40,214 bases of DNA from Lentisphaeria bacterium (GTDB lineage Bacteria > Verrucomicrobiota > Lentisphaeria > Victivallales > UBA1829). This document shows, one piece after another, positions 16,471 through 23,669 of the stretch (position 1 is its first letter; the number at the start of each line of letters is the position of its first letter). Location: positions 1 through 40,214 of the forward strand of contig JAFVTF010000061.1 of NCBI GenBank assembly GCA_017503375.1, read 5' to 3'. Made by a program: the position numbers and the translations under genes. The notes under the pieces were generated by a model. The model saw only the letters and a program-made list of their open reading frames with translations. It was not told the origin of the DNA and did not search any database.

Positions 16471-19401
16471 ATGAGTATGAAAAAATTTCTTTTGTTCAGC
16501 ACACTGAGTGCAATCAGTGTACTGTTCGCAGATTTTACCATCGTGAAAGATGGGAAACCTGCGGCGGCGATCGTATTGGGAGATCGTCCGGTCAAAAGCG
16601 CTCAGATGGGTGCATTTGAATTGCAGCATCATGTAAAAATGATGACCGGAGCGACACTTCCCATTGTGAAAAAAGAGAAGGAAGCCGGGAAACTGAATAT
16701 CATTCAGATCGGCGGGGAAAATGCGGATCTGAAAGGCGAATCCAACAGGATCCGTTTTTCCGGAAGAAAGCTGCTTTTGACCGGTGGCGACAAGAAAGAT
16801 TACGGAAAGGTTGATTATAACAATTACCGTACGTTCCCGGGGAATGATTATCACTGCCGCGGTTCACTTTATGCCGTCTATGATTTCCTGGAATATTATT
16901 GCGGATTCCGTTTTTATTTCTTTGATGACAGCGATACCTGTTTCAAACCGTCCAGGAACTTGTCAGTCAAAGAGAAAAACCGTGAATTCACTCCCAGCTT
17001 TGATGCACACCGTCAAATCTGGATTTCCAGCCGGGAAGATTTTGACAAATTGTTCAAATATACTCCGCGGCAGGTGGAACTCTGGCGTATGAGATGGCGT
17101 TTGGGAAATCTTTACGGATTTGCAAACCACAATCAGGCAAGTCTTTGGTTCAAACACTGGAAAAAGGCAAAAACACCGAAACTTGCAGAATATTTTGCCG
17201 GACATAAACCGGAACTCTTTGCACAAGGCTATAAAGGGAAAGGCGTCGGAGCAGACCCGATCCTGACCAGCAATTATCCCGGAGACAGGGATCTTCCCGC
17301 TCAGCCGTGCTATACAAACCCGGAAACGATCGAACACTTCGCACAGGAAGTCGTTACCTACTATCGCGGAGGATGTGTTCCGGGCGGATGGGGAAATCAA
17401 TCCGGTGCCTATCCCGCAAAGACAAATGCCATTCCCCGTATTTTCGGAACAAAATGGTTTTATCCTCTGGAAGGCGGAGATAATCCCCACTACTGCAAGT
17501 GCAAAAATTGTCAGGCTCTTGTTCCGCAAAAGAAAGGTTCCTGGAATCAGCACGATTCCAATATGAAATTCGCTTTCATTGCAAAAGTTGCAAAACGGGT
17601 TGCTGAAATCGAACCGGATGCAGGAATTTCAACACTGGCATATATCACAAACCTTTCTTACCCCGATAAGATCCGGCTTCCGGAAAATGTGGCTGTCGGA
17701 ATCTGTCTGACAAACTACACCTGGTGGCATCCTGTTGTTTATAAAAAACAGATGGAACAATATAAAAAGTGGGTGAATCATGAGGGAAAAAAACGGATTC
17801 TGACTCTTTGGACATATATTTTCTCAACATTCTGGGATGCAGAGATCCATTTCGGAAAATATAAACCCTTCCCCGGACTGTACCCCTGGAAAGTTGGGGA
17901 ACAGTTCAAAATGTTCGGACAGGATGGGATCCGCGGATGGTTCACCTGTATTCAGCTGCAGTACAATCATCTGGAAGGATATATTGCAGCCAAGCTGAGT
18001 TATGATAAATCTCTGGACCCGAATGAGATCATTGATGAATATTTCCGGAATTATTACGGAAAAGCCGGGGATGTCATGAAACAGTTCTACAAAGAGGTGG
18101 AACAGATCTACTGGAATCCGGCAAATTATCCTGCTGCATGGAGCAAGGAAAAAAATGTGGTCCTCGGACCGAACGGACCGAAACATCCTCATTGGTGTAC
18201 CGGAATGCATTCTCCGGAAGTCAATCATGCAATGGGAACCGAAGAACGGTTCAAACGGCTGAACAGTTTGATCGAACAGGCCCAGAAACTTGTTTCCACC
18301 GCCAATGAAAAGAAACATCTTGCCCGTGTGGTCGATCTCATCTGGAAACCGGCTCTGGAAGGACAGCAGTATTTCCGCTGGCTGGAAAATAAAAAGAAAC
18401 AGGGTGCAAGAGCGATCGCATGTCCGAAAATCAGCGACGGAAGAGGGAATCCGCTCGGAATCAAGTGGGATAAAATTCCCTCTACCGGAACATGGACAGA
18501 TGTTTACGGTAAAGATGTGAAAAGCCAGTGTTCTGTAAAAGCGGTTATGGATCATAAATTCATCTATTTGAAATTGAACGATAAGGCCGCAGCCGGAAAG
18601 CCCGTTCTTGATACCTGGAGCGATAATTTTGAAATGTTCTTCTCGGCAGATGGAAATTATCCGATCCTGCAGATCGCGATCGGAAGAAGCGGCAGTTCTC
18701 TTCAGCTTCTGCACAACCTTGTAAATGATGCTGCAAGCAGAACGCAGAAGAATTACGATCTTCTCGTGGCCATCAAAGATGATAAAAAATCCGGTTTTTC
18801 TGTCTATCTTGCAATCCCCAGAGAAGCGATCCCCGGAAATAATGCGTTTCTCTGCAACTTTATGAGAACGGACAGATCTTCTGTAAATCAGGCTTGGGCG
18901 CCTGTCTTTACGACCCGCTATCTGCATGGAATGAAATATGGCGGTATGCTGATGGAATTTCCGATGACGGTTGATTGTTCCAAATTCCGCTTTACATCAC
19001 CGCAGGAAGCTGCCATCAGTGCAGACCCTGCCGCTCCCGGGAAAAAAGCCGCCTGGATGAAAGGAAAATACAGCTGGGCGCTGACTTGGAACATGCCGAA
19101 AGAATTTCCGAAAGGAAGATTCAAAGTGTATGCATGGATGCGTTCTGATTCAGAAAAAGGGAAAAATCTGACTTACAGAATCGGTTTTTATAATCCGGTT
19201 ACGAAAAAATCGCAATTCACAAGAGCTCTCCCGGTGGATGAATTTGCCGGAAAGGAATATAAGAGAGTTCTTCTCAGCACCTTTGATCTGAGCGGAGGAT
19301 TACGGTTCTTTGTTGGCGGTTTCAATGGGAAAAAGTTACCGGGTGACAACAAAATCTGGATTCATTCTCTGGAAATAGAACCGGTACCGGCGAATCGGTA
19401 A
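16471..19401 (+). CDS. Secreted DUF4838 glycosidase-like protein with C-terminal beta-sandwich domains
   Basis: The product of about 976 residues has a signal peptide (KKFLLFSTLSAISVLFA, cleavage near ADF). An N-terminal alpha/beta domain (about 20-150) ends at SLYAVYDFLEYYCGFRFY. The DUF4838 catalytic-like region (about 190-560) contains a C-x-C-x2-C cluster in HYCKCKNC and the segment GICLTNYTWWHP. A CBM9/DOMON-like domain lies at about 640-830 and a last beta-sandwich at about 850-976. The ATG at 16471 (or 16477) fits the GAGG site better than the ATG at 16462. It is the final intact gene of the operon, and its stop codon overlaps a relic of another M20 gene. Activity is uncertain. Confidence 0.78.
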   Translation: MSMKKFLLFSTLSAISVLFADFTIVKDGKPAAAIVLGDRPVKSAQMGAFELQHHVKMMTGATLPIVKKEKEAGKLNIIQIGGENADLKGESNRIRFSGRKLLLTGGDKKDYGKVDYNNYRTFPGNDYHCRGSLYAVYDFLEYYCGFRFYFFDDSDTCFKPSRNLSVKEKNREFTPSFDAHRQIWISSREDFDKLFKYTPRQVELWRMRWRLGNLYGFANHNQASLWFKHWKKAKTPKLAEYFAGHKPELFAQGYKGKGVGADPILTSNYPGDRDLPAQPCYTNPETIEHFAQEVVTYYRGGCVPGGWGNQSGAYPAKTNAIPRIFGTKWFYPLEGGDNPHYCKCKNCQALVPQKKGSWNQHDSNMKFAFIAKVAKRVAEIEPDAGISTLAYITNLSYPDKIRLPENVAVGICLTNYTWWHPVVYKKQMEQYKKWVNHEGKKRILTLWTYIFSTFWDAEIHFGKYKPFPGLYPWKVGEQFKMFGQDGIRGWFTCIQLQYNHLEGYIAAKLSYDKSLDPNEIIDEYFRNYYGKAGDVMKQFYKEVEQIYWNPANYPAAWSKEKNVVLGPNGPKHPHWCTGMHSPEVNHAMGTEERFKRLNSLIEQAQKLVSTANEKKHLARVVDLIWKPALEGQQYFRWLENKKKQGARAIACPKISDGRGNPLGIKWDKIPSTGTWTDVYGKDVKSQCSVKAVMDHKFIYLKLNDKAAAGKPVLDTWSDNFEMFFSADGNYPILQIAIGRSGSSLQLLHNLVNDAASRTQKNYDLLVAIKDDKKSGFSVYLAIPREAIPGNNAFLCNFMRTDRSSVNQAWAPVFTTRYLHGMKYGGMLMEFPMTVDCSKFRFTSPQEAAISADPAAPGKKAAWMKGKYSWALTWNMPKEFPKGRFKVYAWMRSDSEKGKNLTYRIGFYNPVTKKSQFTRALPVDEFAGKEYKRVLLSTFDLSGGLRFFVGGFNGKKLPGDNKIWIHSLEIEPVPANR

Positions 19402-19460
19402 GAATAGATTCCATGATAACACTGGAAGAAGTTCTCTTTAATGCAGTACAGGAATTATAA
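19392..19460 (+). pseudogene. 3'-terminal relic of a second M20 peptidase gene
   Basis: Read in the frame ending with TAA at 19458-19460, this stretch encodes E-S-V-R-I-D-S-M-I-T-L-E-E-V-L and ends N-A-V-Q-E-L. That parallels the end of the M20 gene at 14687 (ESVRIDSMITLEEIL...AVEEVSC). Thirty bases (19401-19430) are identical to 14622-14651; after that the two diverge at DNA level while staying similar as protein. It overlaps the last codons of the DUF4838 gene in a different frame. It is therefore the tail of a paralogue, not a functional gene. Confidence 0.8.
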
Positions 19461-19468
19461 ATTTATAA

Positions 19469-19615
19469 GCGCTGTTCCCCATACAGGTTGGTAAATCCTT
19501 CTGCTATTTTAACTTTAAGATGGCATTCCGATTTTTGCAACACAAAAATCAAAATATCATCTTAAAGTTAAATAGAATGGCAGAAGGATTTACCACCACA
19601 TACGGGGAACAGAGC
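19469..19615. repeat. Long palindromic element, family A copy 2
   Basis: A 147-bp near-perfect palindrome is bounded by GCGCTGTTCCCC (19469-19480) and GGGGAACAGAGC (19604-19615). Both arms contain a GGTAAATCCTTCTGC-like segment and an AACTTTAAGAT segment facing each other. It follows the end of the seven-gene operon and could fold into a very long hairpin in RNA, so it may also end transcription. It shares ends, arms and core with 7891-8093 but lacks the extra hairpin. Confidence 0.85.
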
Positions 19616-19771
19616 CCGAAATAAAAATATTTCCTGTTTTTCAAATGGATCATATTTCCAAAAAAAAGAACATTTTTTCGGACAATCTTCAATGAAAAAT
19701 TTTTTTGTCATTTGACTTTCATGGGAAAGCCGGTTATTTTTAATATATACAATAACTTTCTGGAGAATAAA

Positions 19772-20137
19772 ATGAAATTCAAAATGGTTCACAACAACTT
19801 CAATGTCTTTGATCTGGAAAAAAGTCTTGCTTTTTATGCGGAAGCATTCGATATGCACGAAGCGCGCAGAATAGAAAAACCGGATTTTATTATTGTTTAT
19901 CTGGAAGACGGAAACAGCAGTCATCAACTGGAATTGACCTGGCTCCGTGACCGGACCGAGCCCTATGATCTTGGAGAGGATGAATTTCATCTGGCATTTG
20001 TAGTTGATGATTATGAAGCAGCTCATGCTTTGCATGAAAAAATGGGCTGTATCTGCTATGAAAATCCGGAAATGGGCATCTATTTTGTAGAAGATCCCGA
20101 TCATTACTGGCTGGAAGTCCTGCCGGAAAAACGGTAA
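19772..20137 (+). CDS. VOC-family enzyme, glyoxalase I-like (lactoylglutathione lyase)
   Basis: The 121-residue product has the vicinal-oxygen-chelate fold in two beta-alpha-beta-beta-beta halves. Expected metal ligands are seen as His near the start (MVHNNFNV), Glu in HQLELTW, His in EFHLAFVVDD and Glu in HYWLEVLP. The start at 19772 is chosen because it gives the normal short glyoxalase N-terminus; upstream in-frame ATGs from 19712 encode an unrelated leader. It stands alone between two repeat elements (family A copy 2 and MITE copy 2), with the MITE starting five bases after its stop. It probably detoxifies methylglyoxal adducts, but other VOC functions are possible. Confidence 0.8.
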   Translation: MKFKMVHNNFNVFDLEKSLAFYAEAFDMHEARRIEKPDFIIVYLEDGNSSHQLELTWLRDRTEPYDLGEDEFHLAFVVDDYEAAHALHEKMGCICYENPEMGIYFVEDPDHYWLEVLPEKR

Positions 20138-20142
20138 TTGAT

Positions 20143-20307
20143 GAGGCAATTTCAAAAGTCTTCAAAAATGTCTGAAAATTCTTGCAGAGATCTGAAAATG
20201 GAGCGTTTTCGGTGGTTACTCTTTGAGTAGCCACACTCAAACTACCATTTCCATTTCATCAGCAATCTCTTTTCAGCCAAATTTTGCCGGACTTTTGAAA
20301 TTACCTC
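20143..20307. repeat. Foldback MITE-like element, copy 2 (complete)
   Basis: This 165-bp element has 18-bp terminal inverted repeats (20143-20160 and 20290-20307) differing at one base. It is flanked on both sides by TGAT (20139-20142 and 20308-20311), a likely 4-bp target-site duplication. The interior is an imperfect palindrome with no coding capacity. Bases 20168-20307 match 1-140 with one difference, so the two copies separated recently. The transposase that moved it is not in the window. Confidence 0.88.
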
Positions 20308-20345
20308 TGATAAAAAAATGAATTTTTTTTCAGGAAAATACAACT

Positions 20346-20367
20346 GAGTGGACGAAAAAGTCCACTC
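20346..20367. other. Perfect 8-bp hairpin upstream of the CRISPR relic
   Basis: GAGTGGAC (20346-20353) and GTCCACTC (20360-20367) enclose a six-base A-rich loop. No T-run follows, so it does not look like an intrinsic terminator. It lies 46 bases before the CRISPR repeat; whether the two are related is unknown. Confidence 0.5.
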
Positions 20368-20413
20368 TGCGCATGTATATTTAAGATAAGCAGCTTTTGA
20401 TATTCTTCCGGTA

Positions 20414-20484
20414 GTCTAGAATCCTATTGAATTTCTACTGTGTGTAGATAGAAAAAAATGTATCTGCGGATGATGTCTAGAATC
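20414..20484 (+). CRISPR. Truncated type V-A (Cas12a-like) CRISPR unit
   Basis: A 36-base unit at 20414-20449 begins GTCTA and ends AATTTCTACTGTGTGTAGAT, matching the length, the 5' end and the TCTAC-loop-GTAGA hairpin of Cas12a direct repeats. A 25-base spacer-like segment follows (20450-20474). Then comes a second GTCTAGAATC (20475-20484), identical to the first ten bases of the repeat, after which similarity is lost. So one full repeat, one spacer and a repeat stub remain. No cas gene is present in the window, and the family A element copy 3 begins a few dozen bases downstream. Confidence 0.8.
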
Positions 20485-20520
20485 TTGAAAGGCGACGACG
20501 AAACTCTATCCTTTTCCTGT

Positions 20521-20653
20521 CCTCCGGCTCCTTGTGCGAAGGAGGATTTCCAAACCTTTTTGCGGCATTCCGATTTTGGCACTGCAAAAATCAAAATGCC
20601 ATCTTTGGGTTAAAATAACAGAAAAATTTACCAACCCATGTGTGAAACAGAGC
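20521..20653. repeat. Long palindromic element, family A copy 3 (diverged)
   Basis: The palindromic core (20564-20600), the segment AATTTACCAACCCAT and the end AACAGAGC (to 20653) match the other family A copies. Read on the plus strand it aligns with the reverse complement of copy 1, including the bases left of the core. Its left arm has a small hairpin (TCCTCC/GGAGGA type, about 20519-20538) where copy 1 has its large one. The left terminus is not recognisable, so the element is decayed. Confidence 0.65.
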
Positions 20654-21149
20654 TTTTCAAGGGAAAATTGGAAACGCCGCAAAAAAAAGGGTGCTGCGGA
20701 AAAAGGAGAAACCGCAACACCCGGGGGGCATAAGAAACCGGAAAGTATCAAGGGAAAAAAGGAGTAAACCTTAATACTTCCCGGATTTTTCTTTCACAAA
20801 ACGGAAAATTTACAACTTAATAACCTTCCGTTATAGTAATATATACCAAAAAAAGAAAAAGTCAAGCATCAAAAGTAAAAAAAAATGATTTTATGTCCAG
20901 TTGTCGATTGTAAAAGTAAACGCAATCCCTAAAAAGATGTTGTTTGCATTTAATCTGACAAAGAAGAGGGGGTGCATTTAATCTGACAAATCCTATAAAG
21001 TGATTAGAATATTTTTAAAGATGGAAAAGAGAGAAAATAGAGGTATGCTATGATCCGGGGGAAGCCTCCCTCCCACCGGTGTGAGGGGGGGAGTAGCGTT
21101 TAATTAGACAAATCGCCCTCCTCAGTGGATTTGCAGAAGGAGTTGCATT
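20654..21149. other. Non-coding stretch with hairpins and short direct repeats
   Basis: No gene is seen. Two consecutive inverted repeats are present: GGGTGCTGCGG / CCGCAACACCC (about 20689-20722) and CCGGAAAGTATCAAGG / CCTTAATACTTCCCGG (about 20739-20785), the second followed by a T-rich run. An 18-base direct repeat occurs at 20945-20962 and 20973-20990. A GC-rich near-palindrome centred on ACCGGT lies near 21066-21094. The rest is AT-rich. Confidence 0.6.
20945..20990. repeat. Tandem 18-bp direct repeat TGCATTTAATCTGACAAA
   Basis: Two identical 18-base copies lie at 20945-20962 and 20973-20990, 28 bases apart. A diverged form (GCGTTTAATTAGACAAA) lies at 21096-21112, just before the IS30 fragment, and a weaker one (ACATTTAATTTGAT) just after it near 21407. 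They look like repeated IS ends or a preferred target left by nested IS30-type insertions. Confidence 0.6.
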
Positions 21150-21404
21150 ATGGCACACCTCACACATTCCCAAAGGTCCTTGATTAAATCCGGACTGAAA
21201 AATCAGGATTCTTTCAAGGAAATCTCCAGGAGTATTGGAAAATCCCCATCTACTGTTTCACAGGAAGTACTCAAACATCGAATTGACAGCGACAAAGGAA
21301 CGTATGGAAGAATAACCAATCGTTGTATTTATCGCCGGAATTGCAGTCGTTTGAGAGTTTGTGATGAGCTTTGTAAGACTAAACGCCCCCGGAAAGGATA
21401 TTGA
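21150..21404 (+). pseudogene. IS30-family transposase, N-terminal fragment
   Basis: The 84-codon frame encodes the helix-turn-helix of IS30-type transposases: LTHSQRSLIKSGL, then SFKEISRSIGKSPSTVSQEV, then a cysteine-containing segment (NCSRLRVCDELC). Full-length members have about 320-380 residues with a C-terminal DDE domain, which is absent. The frame stops after the first cysteines, and 19 bases later another gene fragment begins. An AGAAGGAG ribosome-binding site is still present. It cannot transpose by itself, but could still bind IS ends. Confidence 0.75.
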
Positions 21405-21423
21405 TTACATTTAATTTGATGAG

Positions 21424-21567
21424 ATGAACCAACATCCGGAAAAAGTCAAAGAATATGCCGATTTGAAAATGAGACTGCAGATGCGATTCAAACATGACCG
21501 CGATGCCTATACCACAGCCAAAGGAGATTTTATCCGACAATGTGTTAAATCTGCCCGGAATAAATGA
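21424..21567 (+). pseudogene. GrpB-family (UPF0157) nucleotidyltransferase-like, C-terminal fragment
   Basis: The 47-codon frame reads HPEKVKEYADLKMRL, then HDRDAYTTAKGDFI. This is the typical end of GrpB-family proteins, which are nucleotidyltransferase-fold proteins of about 170-190 residues. The body of the gene is missing, and an in-frame stop lies four codons upstream of the ATG. It was probably cut by the insertion whose remains precede it. Only motif recognition supports this. Confidence 0.6.
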
Positions 21568-21607
21568 AAGACTCTGTTCTCAAATCAACCTTTCTTGGGA
21601 GCTGAGC

Positions 21608-22594
21608 CTAATAAAAAATCCATTGCAGATAACGGACAGTATCTTCAGAGGGACCGTTGACACCGAAACCGTTGAATGTAAATGTAAGACGTTTGCTGAT
21701 TCTGCCGCTGTCTGTTTTCGGACGGAGGTTGACGGTATAAAAACCGCTTTCCTGCCATGAGAGTCCACGGCGGATTTTCGGGAGCAGTTCCACTCCCAGT
21801 TGATCTTCCAGATTAATACGTTCTGTTTGAAAAAGTCTGATTGCCTCCAGAACAGTTTCCGCTTCATCTTCTTCCAGATCGCAAAAGGTTTGCAAAAGGA
21901 ATTTATCTGCGGTAAAAATACTTGGGTTTCCGGAAAGATTTGCCATATTTCCCGGCGGAATCAGACGGATGGATGTCAGTCTGCCATGTTTATCCACCGG
22001 AAAAAGGTCTGTAAAACCGTCAATATAAAAAAGTTCTTCCCGGAATTGAATTGCCGCATTGCGGGGCAGGGGGAGTTTTTCTTCTGCTTCATACTCGGCA
22101 ACTTCTTTTCCGTCTCCGGTAACATTGTCGTTGCTGTCAGTGTAGTCCGTGATCAGTTCCCGGAGGATATCCAGCTTATCTGTCAAATCTGTATCGGTGT
22201 TCCAAGTCCGTTTGATCCGGTTCAGGGTGGAATTGATACTGCGGGAGCTGAAGTCCAGTCCGCTGCGGGCATCTGTGATCGTAAATTCGATTTCTGTTCC
22301 GTAATAATCAATGGTATGAACAACTCCGTCTGCAATAAAGCGGTCATAATCAAACTCGCTGTAATCTTCATTTCCTGGATTTGTCGTAGAGTGAAGTCCT
22401 CTGTCGGCAGCGATGAGCCACTGGATTCTGTTGGCTGCGCCTTCGTTGATGTAAAAACTTTTCTGCAGTTCCACGTGCGGACGGATCGTGAACGTGTTGT
22501 ATTTTGACATGGCAAGAACTGCCATTGTCAGCATGGTTGCGCTGAGGATGAAAATAACAGCTGCGCCGAGAGCGGAACCGGATTGCCGTTTCAT
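21608..22594 (-). CDS. gspK: T2SS minor pseudopilin GspK-like
   Basis: The 328-residue protein is the tip pseudopilin of the type II secretion system by position and shape. It has an N-terminal hydrophobic helix (GSALGAAVIFILSATMLT) without the FTLIE glutamate, as is usual for GspK. A long globular domain follows with LDFSSRSINSTLNRI and a second helix-hairpin-helix-like segment (TADKFLLQTFCDLEEDEAETVLEAI). It overlaps gspJ by four bases and is the last gene of the operon. Next to it lie transposon remains, and no intrinsic terminator was recognised after its stop. Confidence 0.8.
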   Translation of the reverse strand: MKRQSGSALGAAVIFILSATMLTMAVLAMSKYNTFTIRPHVELQKSFYINEGAANRIQWLIAADRGLHSTTNPGNEDYSEFDYDRFIADGVVHTIDYYGTEIEFTITDARSGLDFSSRSINSTLNRIKRTWNTDTDLTDKLDILRELITDYTDSNDNVTGDGKEVAEYEAEEKLPLPRNAAIQFREELFYIDGFTDLFPVDKHGRLTSIRLIPPGNMANLSGNPSIFTADKFLLQTFCDLEEDEAETVLEAIRLFQTERINLEDQLGVELLPKIRRGLSWQESGFYTVNLRPKTDSGRISKRLTFTFNGFGVNGPSEDTVRYLQWIFY

Positions 22595-23274
22595 CGGACA
22601 CCTCCTCTTCCGGTGGTGCTGTTCAAACCGCTTTGATTTCTGCGGTTGCCGTAAGTTGCGTTGGCGGCAGAACCGGCAGTCCGTCTCAGCCAGCGTTCTT
22701 TGCTTCCGTCAGCCCATTCCACTTCCATCTGAACGGCAAGGGGAATGCCTTCGTGGTCATCTTCGATCCATTCATCCAGAAATTCCACTTCTCCTTCCGA
22801 ATCACGTTCTGCGTAAAGGAATGAAACTGACTGAACATTTTTAGCAAGGACTTCCCGGGTGATTTTTGTATCGCTTTCATCATTTTCCACTTCCCATGGC
22901 AGCAGCGGATAAGGGGAATATTCTGCGATCAGTTCATCATTATCCAATCGGAGACGGACAAAGATCAAAGCTCCCTGATCTCTTGCGTGGCTGCGCCGGA
23001 GGGCTGTAAACAGAACTTCATCAATTTTTCCAAGAAAGACATACTTGTCTTTTTGTTCTTCCTTGTCCTGCCACCGGAAGGGGATAGCATTCCGGAGACA
23101 TTGATCCATGACTTGATCTATGGCAACAAATTCTTTCAGCTTTTCCGTTTGTCTGGTTGTCCGGCTGTAAGCGTTGTAAAAGATCATGGATGCGGTTCCG
23201 ATGAGAGAACCCACCAGAACAAGAATTGCCATAGCGATGACCAGTTCAACCAATGTAAAGGAGTGTTTTTTCAT
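22591..23274 (-). CDS. gspJ: T2SS minor pseudopilin GspJ-like
   Basis: The 227-residue prepilin begins MKKHSFTLVELVIAMAILV, a class III leader of five residues followed by the methylation/transmembrane helix with Glu at +5. The body contains VAIDQVMDQCLRNAIPF and a C-terminal MEVEWADGSKERWLRR, in keeping with GspJ. Ser rather than Gly precedes the predicted cleavage site. It is translationally coupled to gspI and gspK by ATGA overlaps. GspJ joins GspI and GspK at the pseudopilus tip. The exact I/J assignment rests on order and length. Confidence 0.78.
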   Translation of the reverse strand: MKKHSFTLVELVIAMAILVLVGSLIGTASMIFYNAYSRTTRQTEKLKEFVAIDQVMDQCLRNAIPFRWQDKEEQKDKYVFLGKIDEVLFTALRRSHARDQGALIFVRLRLDNDELIAEYSPYPLLPWEVENDESDTKITREVLAKNVQSVSFLYAERDSEGEVEFLDEWIEDDHEGIPLAVQMEVEWADGSKERWLRRTAGSAANATYGNRRNQSGLNSTTGRGGVR

Positions 23275-23669
23275 AAGGAATCCGCCTCGTAGTTGAATCG
23301 GTCAACAATAATTTCGGAGACAGTTTTTTTATCTTTCTGCCGGAGCAGCTCGATTTTTACGCCGATCAGCGGGAGTTGTCCCTGCTGATTTTCAAAATCT
23401 TCGGGCAGCTGTTCCACAACTTCTTCAAAAGTAATGACCGGAAGATAATCCGGATAATCAAAAATTTCTTCCGGAATGGAGAGTTCATCATCCTGCCCTT
23501 CCTGAAGGAGAACGTATTCAGCCGCCTGCATAAGCATGTGAGTGTGCTGCCACTCTTCAGCGGCTCTTCCGACACGTTCCTGAGAAGCTGTAAGAAGCTG
23601 CAGCAGCCCTGCCATACTCAATGCCAGGATTCCCAATGCAACAACGACTTCGATGAGAGTAAACTTCAC
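23271..23669 (-). CDS. gspI: T2SS minor pseudopilin GspI-like
   Basis: The 132-residue prepilin has a two-residue leader followed by FTLIEVVVALGILALSMAGLLQL, with the +5 Glu present. Size matches GspI (about 120-130), the smallest minor pseudopilin, which nucleates the tip complex with J and K. The residue before the predicted cleavage site is Lys. It overlaps gspH by four bases and gspJ by four bases. Confidence 0.78.
   Translation of the reverse strand: MKFTLIEVVVALGILALSMAGLLQLLTASQERVGRAAEEWQHTHMLMQAAEYVLLQEGQDDELSIPEEIFDYPDYLPVITFEEVVEQLPEDFENQQGQLPLIGVKIELLRQKDKKTVSEIIVDRFNYEADSL

Noticed and set aside
20346-20367. Hairpin as a transcription terminator or tracrRNA
   Set aside because: There is no T-run, and type V-A systems do not use a tracrRNA; no anti-repeat complementarity to the CRISPR repeat was seen.
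21896-21912. Possible target of the CRISPR spacer in gspK
   Set aside because: Only about nine bases (TATCTGCGG) match and the rest differs, which is within chance for a 40-kb window.
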